From CAYMST01 sp964393115 (GTDB taxonomy: Bacteria > Bacteroidota > Bacteroidia > Cytophagales > Cyclobacteriaceae), in assembly GCA_964393115.1 (NCBI GenBank), contig CAYMST010000250.1, positions 1 through 7,125 of the forward strand: DNA of 7,125 nt, given 5' to 3'. A program made the position numbers and the translations under genes. Below the pieces are notes generated by a model that was not told where the DNA came from, did no database searches, and saw only the letters and a program-made list of their open reading frames with translations. Below, piece by piece: positions 1-5,509 of this stretch. Positions within the stretch are counted from its first letter, which is position 1, and each line of letters opens with the position of its first letter.

Positions 1-64
1 CTAAATTAAGGACCACAAACATAAAGACTAATTTGTTTACTCAAAAGAAATACAATGTAAATCT

Positions 65-72
65 TAATTTTG
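65..72 (+). promoter_or_regulatory. Possible -7 promoter element for the receiver-domain gene
   Basis: TAATTTTG matches the Bacteroidota -7 consensus TAnnTTTG exactly and lies about 90 bases before the start codon at 162. No TTG/TTTG -33 element stands at the usual 17-23 base spacing (the nearest TTTG, at 32-35, is 29 bases away). In AT-rich DNA such a match can be chance, so this is a weak candidate. Confidence 0.28.
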
Positions 73-161
73 TAAATTTATCTAGTAAAGTGGTTAAGCC
101 ATCTTCGTGATTAAAGCGAAGAGATTTGTAATATTGTTCATAATCTGAACTTTGGAGTACC

Positions 162-530
162 ATGAAAAAAAAGGATGCAAAGATAGTAATATTAGAGGAC
201 GAAATTGCCTCCCAAAAGATCCTAGCGCTTCTTCTTAACAATGCAGGGTATGCTAATATCAAGGTATTCGGTTCCCACGGTCCAGGTCTAGAGTTTCTCA
301 GAGCCAATAAGGCTGATTTAATCATATCTGATGTACGTATGCTTGGCATCGATGGTGCCGTTGGTGCTCGAAAAATAAGGCAACTAACAGAAGCCCCAAT
401 AATATTTTACAGCAATATGCCTGAGGAGTATCTCGAAAAACAAATGACCCAAATCAGAGGCACGACCTATATTGCCAAAGCGCAAGGCCCCGACAAACTC
501 CTTAATGAAATAGCATTACGATTAAATTAA
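162..530 (+). CDS. Stand-alone response regulator receiver (REC) domain protein
   Basis: This 122-residue protein is a single CheY-like receiver domain with no output domain. It would accept a phosphoryl group from a histidine kinase or phosphotransfer protein in the cytoplasm. Visible landmarks are the acidic cluster E12-D13-E14 after strand beta1, the phospho-acceptor D57 in ISDVRM, the switch residue S84 in the beta4 segment IIFYSN, and the conserved lysine K106 at the end of beta5. Two usual prolines are replaced: the residue after DVRM is L61 rather than proline, and K106 is followed by alanine instead of the common KP pair. The start at 162 is supported by a GGAG ribosome-binding sequence at 154-157. 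No kinase gene is adjacent, so its partner is unknown; it is convergent with the sirtuin gene, 55 bases away. Family assignment is firm; the pathway it serves cannot be told. Confidence 0.9.
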   Translation: MKKKDAKIVILEDEIASQKILALLLNNAGYANIKVFGSHGPGLEFLRANKADLIISDVRMLGIDGAVGARKIRQLTEAPIIFYSNMPEEYLEKQMTQIRGTTYIAKAQGPDKLLNEIALRLN

Positions 531-585
531 TTCGGTAGCAACCAAGAGATCCCGTTAAGAACTTCCTCATTACTGTATTGACCAG

Positions 586-1269
586 CTACATCAACATTTG
601 CAAAACCCTTTTCATTCCAAGACTAGACTTCTCTTCAATGAACGTCAAATTTGGCAAATCAGCAACATCTGGCTTATTAGGGTCAACAATTAGCTTTGGC
701 ACACTCCTAGAAACGTATTGAATCAAACCTGCTGCCGGATAAACGGTCAAAGAAGTCCCCACAACAAGAAATATATCAGCTTTAGCCGTGATCTCAGCCG
801 CAATTTCAATCATAGGCACCGCCTCGCCAAACCAAACAATATGCGGTCGAAGCTGGAATCCCTTTTCACAAGTTTGTCCCAATGAAAGTTCCCAACCGTC
901 AATATCATATATTAAACTCGGATCACCCGTACTTCTTGACTTAAACAACTCCCCATGCAGATGAATGATATTCGTAGAACCAGCCTTTTCGTGAAGGTCA
1001 TCCACATTCTGAGTAATTACCGTCACATCGTATTTCTGTTCTAACTCCACTAAGCCATCGTGTGATGTATTAGGTTTTGCCGTTAAGGCTTGCTTGCGTC
1101 GTTGGTTATAAAAATCAAGAACCAGTTCCTTATTTTTAGCCCAACCCTCTGGGGTCGCTACTTCCATAACATCATATCCCTCCCATAAGCCTCCAGAGTC
1201 ACGAAATGTTTTGATGCCGCTCTCAGCACTTATCCCTGCTCCAGTTAATGCTACAAGTTTCTTTTTCAT
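586..1269 (-). CDS. Sir2-family NAD-dependent protein deacylase (class III/SIRT5-CobB-like)
   Basis: A 227-residue cytoplasmic sirtuin that removes acyl groups from lysine using NAD+, releasing nicotinamide and O-acyl-ADP-ribose. The Rossmann NAD-binding motif GAGISAESGI is at residues 10-19, followed by TFR (21-23); TQNVDDLH is at 86-93, the catalytic histidine is H105 in HLHGE, and GTSL at 171-174 is the second NAD motif. Y54 and R57 form the Y-x-x-R signature that in SIRT5 and E. coli CobB binds succinyl/malonyl groups, so desuccinylase or broad deacylase activity is inferred. The small zinc-binding module normally carries four cysteines; here the segment 106-150 contains only C134, so zinc binding is apparently lost. 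The length is close to that of compact bacterial sirtuins. The start was chosen because the NAD motif begins just after MKKKLVAL; only an A/T-rich leader precedes it, with no clear Shine-Dalgarno. CobB-like function is likely, but I leave the symbol blank because orthology is not shown. Confidence 0.94.
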   Translation of the reverse strand: MKKKLVALTGAGISAESGIKTFRDSGGLWEGYDVMEVATPEGWAKNKELVLDFYNQRRKQALTAKPNTSHDGLVELEQKYDVTVITQNVDDLHEKAGSTNIIHLHGELFKSRSTGDPSLIYDIDGWELSLGQTCEKGFQLRPHIVWFGEAVPMIEIAAEITAKADIFLVVGTSLTVYPAAGLIQYVSRSVPKLIVDPNKPDVADLPNLTFIEEKSSLGMKRVLQMLM

Positions 1270-1439
1270 ATTTTACAATAAGTCTGTTTTAAGAACTGAA
1301 GTGAAATCCATCAATACACGAAAGAAATCTTTTGTGTAACTATCTTACGCGTCCCAGATAAGTACTAACTCGAATGCTACGAACAGCAGTAACTCTAATG
1401 GTTTATCACAACCCGTATAGCGCTCAGAGCAACCAGATA

Positions 1440-1468
1440 TTTGCATTCAATTCACGTCAATAGCTTTG
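1440..1468 (+). promoter_or_regulatory. Candidate Bacteroidota-type promoter for the glycosyltransferase gene
   Basis: TTTG at 1440-1443 and TAGCTTTG at 1461-1468 match the -33 (TTTG) and -7 (TAnnTTTG) elements used by the Bacteroidota primary sigma factor, with a 17-base spacer. Transcription would start around 1475, giving a leader of roughly 50 bases before the ATG at 1524. This is the best-formed promoter in the window. A near-match (CATATTTG, 1497-1504) lies closer to the gene but lacks the TA. Confidence 0.5.
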
Positions 1469-1491
1469 TTTACTTCACCCGAATCACTAAA

Positions 1492-1523
1492 ATGCTCATA
1501 TTTGAACAATTATTTCAGAGCAT
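1492..1523 (+). promoter_or_regulatory. Inverted repeat in the 5' leader, abutting the start codon
   Basis: ATGCTC (1492-1497) and GAGCAT (1518-1523) are perfect complements separated by 20 bases. The downstream arm ends directly before the ATG at 1524 and covers the only purine-rich stretch (AGAG, 1517-1520) that could serve as ribosome-binding site, so folding could hide it. The six-base stem with a long loop is weak, so a regulatory role is only a possibility. Confidence 0.22.
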
Positions 1524-2522
1524 ATGGTCAAATACTCTCTAATTGTCCCCGTATACAACCGTCCCAATGAGGTGGATGAACTGCTATCGAGCTTAGCCAA
1601 TCAAATTTATCGTGATTTCGATGTTGTGATTGTAGAAGATGGCTCGACGGAAGACTGCCGTAAAGTCGTGGATGACTACTCTAACGATATTCCGATTCAC
1701 TATTACTATAAACCAAATACTGGCCCAGGTGATAGTCGAAACTTTGGTATGCAGCAGGCGACCGGGGATTACTACATTTTCGTAGATTCTGATTGTATTC
1801 TACCACAAAACTATTTTGCGGAAATAAACCAATTTCTGAATACCGAAGACCTGGACTGCTTTGGTGGTCCTGATGATGCTCACCCTTCATTTACCACGAT
1901 CCAAAAAGCAATCAACCATACGATGACATCAACGCTTACGACTGGCGGTATTCGGGGTAAGAAGAAACAAGTAGACAAATTCCAACCAAGAAGCTTTAAC
2001 ATGGGATTAAAAAAAGAAGTGTTCGAGCAGGTAGGAGGTTTTGGAAATATCCACCCTGGTGAAGACCCTGACCTTAGCTATCGCATCATGAACGCTGGTT
2101 ATACAACAGGGTTAGTAAGCAACGCTAGAGTATTTCATAAGCGTAGAATAGATTTAAAAAAATTTTGGATTCAAGTATACAAGTTTGGGGTAGTAAGAGT
2201 CATCTTGGGCAAGTGGCATCCAGGAACCTTAAAGGTGGTTTATGCTTTTCCCAGTGCATTCTTACTATTTACTATATTTTCTCTATTGCTATCACTGGTT
2301 GACCTCACCTTTCTTATTCCATTGGGACTTTATATTTCACTTGTTTTTTTGGAATCGCTCTTAAAAACAAAAAGCCTACTTGTCTCTATTATTTCTATTC
2401 CTGCTAGCTTCATCCAACTATGGGGATATGGTTATGGCTTTATGAAAGCCATTTTAAAAATCAAATTCATGAAAATGGATGAAAAGAAGGCCTTTCCAAA
2501 AATGTTTTTTCAACGAGCCTAA
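1524..2522 (+). CDS. Family 2 glycosyltransferase with C-terminal membrane segments
   Basis: A 332-residue GT-A fold glycosyltransferase that would transfer a sugar from a nucleotide-sugar donor to a cell-surface glycan or lipid at the inner face of the membrane. The N-terminus has the GT2 hallmark SLIVPVYNRP (5-14), followed by VVIVEDGST (34-42) for nucleotide binding and the metal-binding DxD as FVDSD (86-90). The acceptor-side GGFGNIHPGEDPDLSYR (171-187) carries the catalytic-base ED pair. There is no QxxRW motif downstream, so a processive synthase such as a cellulose or chitin synthase is unlikely. About residues 239-259, 262-280 and 285-305 are strongly hydrophobic and read as two or three membrane helices, after which the basic tail (KIKFMKMDEKK) probably stays cytoplasmic. 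The start is set by the conserved N-terminal strand; only weak AGAG precedes it. The gene stands alone, without other polysaccharide genes beside it, so donor and acceptor cannot be named. Confidence 0.92.
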   Translation: MVKYSLIVPVYNRPNEVDELLSSLANQIYRDFDVVIVEDGSTEDCRKVVDDYSNDIPIHYYYKPNTGPGDSRNFGMQQATGDYYIFVDSDCILPQNYFAEINQFLNTEDLDCFGGPDDAHPSFTTIQKAINHTMTSTLTTGGIRGKKKQVDKFQPRSFNMGLKKEVFEQVGGFGNIHPGEDPDLSYRIMNAGYTTGLVSNARVFHKRRIDLKKFWIQVYKFGVVRVILGKWHPGTLKVVYAFPSAFLLFTIFSLLLSLVDLTFLIPLGLYISLVFLESLLKTKSLLVSIISIPASFIQLWGYGYGFMKAILKIKFMKMDEKKAFPKMFFQRA

Positions 2523-2553
2523 CGACCACTTCATGATAAAACCTGATATTTCA

Positions 2554-2561
2554 TAGTTTTG
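2554..2561 (+). promoter_or_regulatory. Possible -7 element for the Ldh-family gene
   Basis: TAGTTTTG fits TAnnTTTG exactly, in the 53-base gap between the glycosyltransferase stop and the dehydrogenase start at 2576. No TTG -33 element is seen at the expected distance, and the implied leader would be under 10 bases. The dehydrogenase could equally be read through from the upstream gene. Confidence 0.27.
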
Positions 2562-2575
2562 TCACTTCTTTAGAA

Positions 2576-3658
2576 ATGATGTATAGCGCAAGAGACTTAC
2601 GATCCTTTACACAAAGGGTTTTTGAAAAAATAGGCCACAGCAAAGAAGATGCTGAGTTAGGAGCCAACGTTTTAGTTAGTGCGGACCTACGTGGCGTTGA
2701 TTCACACGGAGTGGCGAGACTTTCTGGATATATAAGACTTTGGGAAGCAAATCGCGTAAACCCTTCTCCTACATTTAAGGTTATTCATGAAACCCCATCA
2801 ACCGGAGTATTGGATGCTGATGCTGCTTTAGGGTTAATTTCAGCACCGAGTGCTATGAAGTTAGCCATTGAAAAGGCAAAAAATGTGGGTACCGGATGGG
2901 TGAGCGTAAAAAACTCCAACCATTTTGGAATCGCTGGCTATCACGCTATGATGGCACTCGAACATGACATGATTGGCATTGCCATGACTAACGCCAGCCC
3001 CATTGTATCGCCTACTTTTTCTATGGACAGGCTTTTGGGCACAAATCCCATTGCCGTGGCTATACCCGCAAAAGAAGAGGCTCCTTTTGTTGGAGACATG
3101 GCAACCACCACAGCGGCCAACGGCAAGTTGGAAATTCTCCAGCGCAAAAATGAACGTGCTCCAATGGGCTGGGTCCAGTCTGCTACTGGTGAACAAACAG
3201 ACGATCCTAATGCGGTAAAAAAAGGGGGGGCTCTATTACCACTTGGAGGAGATCGAGATCATGGATCCCATAAGGGATATATTCTAGGCTCAATGGTAGA
3301 TATCTTTTCCGCGGTCCTCTCGGGAGCTAATTATGGTCCATGGGCGCCACCATTTGTGAGCTTTTTATCCCCTCCAGATGATCCGGTAGGTGAAGGGCTA
3401 GGACACTTTTTTGGTGCTATGCGTGTGGACGCATTTAGAGATAAGGATGTATTTCTTGAACACATGGATAACTGGCTTAGAACTTTTAGAAACGCAAAAC
3501 CAGTTCCTGGTCAACACCATGTAGTAATACCTGGGGATCCAGAAAGACAATTGGAAGAAGAAAGAGGACAAAACGGCATACCACTACTACCAAAAGTGGT
3601 AGAAGACCTATCTGCATTAGCGGATAAATTAGCCATTGAGTTTATTACTCCTATTTAA
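2576..3658 (+). CDS. Malate/L-lactate dehydrogenase (Ldh) family NAD(P)-dependent oxidoreductase
   Basis: A 360-residue cytoplasmic enzyme of the Ldh_2 superfamily, which interconverts 2-hydroxy acids (malate, lactate, ureidoglycolate, sulfolactate) and the 2-oxo acids, or reduces cyclic imino acids. It is unrelated to the classical Rossmann-fold malate/lactate dehydrogenases. Signatures are RGVDSHGVARL (39-49) with H44 and R48, SNHFG (114-118) with the likely catalytic H116, GTNP (155-158), the DMATTTAANGK segment (174-184), GGALLPLGG (217-225), SHKGYILGSMVDIFSAVLSG (231-250) and GHFF (277-280); the C-terminal PGDPE (319-323) is also typical. Length is normal for the family and the ORF is intact. 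Two ATGs stand in tandem (2576 and 2579); either could be the start. Substrate cannot be assigned from motifs. An A7G7 run at 3217-3230 encodes Lys-Lys-Gly-Gly inside a conserved loop. Its stop shares bases with that of the convergent DinB-like gene. Confidence 0.93.
   Translation: MMYSARDLRSFTQRVFEKIGHSKEDAELGANVLVSADLRGVDSHGVARLSGYIRLWEANRVNPSPTFKVIHETPSTGVLDADAALGLISAPSAMKLAIEKAKNVGTGWVSVKNSNHFGIAGYHAMMALEHDMIGIAMTNASPIVSPTFSMDRLLGTNPIAVAIPAKEEAPFVGDMATTTAANGKLEILQRKNERAPMGWVQSATGEQTDDPNAVKKGGALLPLGGDRDHGSHKGYILGSMVDIFSAVLSGANYGPWAPPFVSFLSPPDDPVGEGLGHFFGAMRVDAFRDKDVFLEHMDNWLRTFRNAKPVPGQHHVVIPGDPERQLEEERGQNGIPLLPKVVEDLSALADKLAIEFITPI
3579..3602 (+). other. Two overlapping inverted repeats near the 3' end of the Ldh-family gene
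   Basis: TACCACT (3579-3585) pairs with AGTGGTA (3595-3601) around a 9-base loop; alternatively CTACCA (3587-3592) pairs with TGGTAG (3597-3602) around the tetraloop AAAG. The two stems exclude each other. No T-run follows, so this is not a canonical intrinsic terminator, though it is the strongest hairpin near the tail-to-tail gene junction at 3655-3658. Confidence 0.3.
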
Positions 3659-4171
3659 GAAACCTTTTGAAGTTTTAGTTCTGACTTAACCATTCGTTCA
3701 ATGAGTGCCACCTGTCCCAGGTGGTACATATCATGTTGAATTAAGCCCTCAATAAGATACCTAAAGTCATAGTCCTTATCTGGCACTCTTTGCTTTAAAA
3801 AAGCTTCTTTCTTCATCGACAAAAGCATCACAATTTGGTCTTGTGTCTCTTTGAGTTCCATAGAAAAATTACTCAACGTCTTACTTTTCACGTCAGAATC
3901 AGGAAGCCAATCATCTTCCGAATTTGTTTTGATGTCAAAAGACACAGAGTTTCTAATTTTATTAACTACGAACCATCTCCAATTAATGATATGCTGCAAA
4001 ATATCTCCAATAGAATGCACTTCAAATGCTGGACTCATGTGAAGTAAATCCGGGTCCATCTTGTCCAATTTGTCCATCCATGAATCTCCATGCCACGGGT
4101 TACCGTCAAAAACTTCCTTGATGGAAGATACTAGTTGCCTAATNNNNNNNNNNNNNNNNNCTAATCGCCAT
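3655..4171 (-). CDS. DinB-superfamily (four-helix-bundle metalloprotein), interrupted by an assembly gap
   Basis: A small cytoplasmic DinB/YfiT-like protein; members bind a divalent metal through three histidines and often act as thiol-dependent transferases or have unknown function. The triad is visible as the histidine in ILQHIINW and the HxxxH of QHDMYHLGQ, the latter ending in the typical LGQ. An ATG at 4077 begins a 140-residue frame, but that is too late: reading upstream to 4143 continues in frame with IRQLVSSIKEVFDGNPWHG, which is the normal first helix and WHG motif of this family. The frame then meets 17 Ns (4144-4160). Beyond them, ATGGCGATTAG begins at 4171. Taken literally, the gap breaks the frame; joining the duplicated CTAAT on each side gives MAIRQL... 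and a complete 164-residue protein with triad H53, H139 and H143. I therefore take 4171 as the start and the gap as artificial. Its stop overlaps that of the Ldh-family gene. Confidence 0.82.
4144..4160. other. Assembly gap (17 Ns)
   Basis: Seventeen undetermined bases near the 5' end of the DinB-like gene. The five bases CTAAT occur immediately on both sides (4139-4143 and 4161-4165 on the + strand), which suggests that two contigs ending in the same short overlap were joined with filler instead of merged. Confidence 0.98.
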
Positions 4172-4249
4172 TTAGATATTACTTGTGATGAATATGTTCC
4201 TCGGTCTTAGTTTCTGTCAACCTTGATAAGTCGACAAAAAAACACAAGA

Positions 4250-4282
4250 CAAAGTTAATAATCCACAAGTATATATACGCAA
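4250..4282 (-). promoter_or_regulatory. Candidate promoter for the DinB-like gene
   Basis: Read on the minus strand, TTG (4282-4280) is followed after 22 bases by TAACTTTG (4257-4250), an exact TAnnTTTG -7 match. Transcription would begin near 4243, leaving a leader of about 70 bases to the inferred ATG at 4171. The spacing is at the long end of the range accepted for Bacteroidota. The rest of the 4172-4388 gap shows no gene and no convincing terminator for the upstream operon. Confidence 0.4.
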
Positions 4283-4388
4283 TTGTCTAGCTTATTAAAC
4301 AAGCTTTGTTATTTCTAAATTTAAAAACGGGAGAAAATAGCAATAAACAGAGGTTGTTTTTAGAGATCAGAAGTCCGGAGTAGAGCAA

Positions 4389-5507
4389 TTAAGCATCACC
4401 ACCACCAAAGATTTCAGCAAGCTTTCTTTGAAGTTGAGCACCTCGCAGATTTTTCGCAATAATCTTTCCTTCTGGGCCTACGAGATAAGTGGCCGGAATA
4501 GCCTGTATTTGATAATCTTCTGCTGCCTTTGACCTGAAATACTTTAAGTCAGATACATGATTCCATACAAGTCCATCCTGCTCAATCGCAGATAGCCACG
4601 CATCTTTGGTTCTATCGAGCGAGACGCCAAGTATTTCAAAGCCTTTTTGATGATATTTTTTGTATAACCTCACTACGTTAGGATTCTCTTGGCGACATGG
4701 CTTACACCACGCTGCCCAAAAGTCAATGAGCACGTAACTACCTTTGAACGAAGACAAGCTTACCATGTCACCTTCAGGTGAGGGGAGGCTTATTTCAGGT
4801 GCTTTCGCTCCAATCGCTAGCTTGCGTTTGCCATCCACCATCTTCACAAACGCTTTGGTGTATTTCGAATGCGGTAGCTCAGCGGCAAACTTCTTGGACA
4901 ACTTGTCAAAAAATACAAAGTCATGGTCAGGATCTAGAAATTCTTCCGCAGCGATAAGGGCAACTATAGAGTTACCGAAAGACTCAATCTTCGATTTCAA
5001 TTCTTGACTGTTTTCATTCATAGTGGTCTCGAATTCACGCTCGATAGATGACCTTTCTTCCAAATTACTGGTGATATAACGTTCCTGTAATGCATTGATC
5101 CTATGATGTTGACCTTGAATTGTCGTGGAGATCGTGTTGAAGTACTCCGTATCTTTCGACCCTGTAACTTTAGCGCTACCACCAGATTCTCCCGCTACCA
5201 CAACTTTGACATCTGTGTCATTCAATACCACATCCACATATTGTTTGCCATATATATTTAATCGAACTAGCTTAGGCTCCTTCAGTTCTAAGCTTATTGT
5301 GCGAGCATTCCCTGTACCCAAATCGAATGATTTGTAGGTGACATAGCGATTATCTTTTATCTCTTCAAGCTTAATGACAGCATCCTTAATCGGTTTTTTC
5401 ACGACAATCGAAAATTTGATCGATTGACCGGATGATTTCTTTTTGTCATTACAAGAGACAGAAATAAGAATAAGAACTATAATGGATAAGGATGTGGTAA
5501 CTCGCAT
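4389..5507 (-). CDS. TlpA-like thioredoxin-fold lipoprotein (DUF4369-type N-terminal domain)
   Basis: A 372-residue exported thiol-disulfide protein. Residues 1-18 form a short signal peptide (MR followed by a hydrophobic stretch), ending in ISVSC, so C19 is the probable lipidated cysteine; serine at -3 makes this lipobox imperfect. After a K-rich linker (NDKKKSS), residues 28-115 look like the beta-rich DUF4369 domain common in front of TlpA domains in Bacteroidota; residues 120-225 are mostly helical and charged. The C-terminal redoxin domain (about 232-367) contains FWAAWCKPC with active-site C268 and C271 and the cis-proline P338 in AIPAT, so it is expected to be redox-active, probably reducing disulfides in periplasmic or outer-membrane proteins. 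The start lies 2 bases after the gatB stop, implying translational coupling and shared transcription with alaS-gatB. Its specific partner is unknown; I avoid a gene symbol because the TlpA family is large. Confidence 0.92.
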   Translation of the reverse strand: MRVTTSLSIIVLILISVSCNDKKKSSGQSIKFSIVVKKPIKDAVIKLEEIKDNRYVTYKSFDLGTGNARTISLELKEPKLVRLNIYGKQYVDVVLNDTDVKVVVAGESGGSAKVTGSKDTEYFNTISTTIQGQHHRINALQERYITSNLEERSSIEREFETTMNENSQELKSKIESFGNSIVALIAAEEFLDPDHDFVFFDKLSKKFAAELPHSKYTKAFVKMVDGKRKLAIGAKAPEISLPSPEGDMVSLSSFKGSYVLIDFWAAWCKPCRQENPNVVRLYKKYHQKGFEILGVSLDRTKDAWLSAIEQDGLVWNHVSDLKYFRSKAAEDYQIQAIPATYLVGPEGKIIAKNLRGAQLQRKLAEIFGGGDA

Positions 5508-5509
5508 AA

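Noticed and set aside
41..349. Open minus-strand frame (about 102 codons) overlapping the receiver-domain gene
   Set aside because: It is antisense to a clear REC domain, has no recognisable motif, and its C-terminal part is simple AT-rich leader translated as F/L-rich sequence.
1270..1439. Searched for a small gene, RNA gene or riboswitch between the sirtuin and glycosyltransferase
   Set aside because: No open frame with a plausible start and ribosome site, no tRNA-like cloverleaf and no repeated motif; only a five-base TATCT/AGATA pairing around 1341-1360 was seen, which is not significant.
2861..3218. Three open frames (two minus, one plus) of 68-111 codons within the Ldh-family gene
   Set aside because: All lie inside a well-supported coding region in other frames and their translations lack any family motif.
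4298..4310. AACAA-GCT-TTGTT inverted repeat downstream of the TlpA-like gene as a terminator
   Set aside because: The stem is five A/T-rich pairs with no T-run in the minus-strand reading, too weak to call an intrinsic terminator.
4394..4406. CATCACCACCACC on the plus strand, resembling a polyhistidine tag
   Set aside because: The gene here runs on the minus strand, where these bases encode the C-terminal Gly-Gly-Gly-Asp-Ala of the TlpA-like protein.
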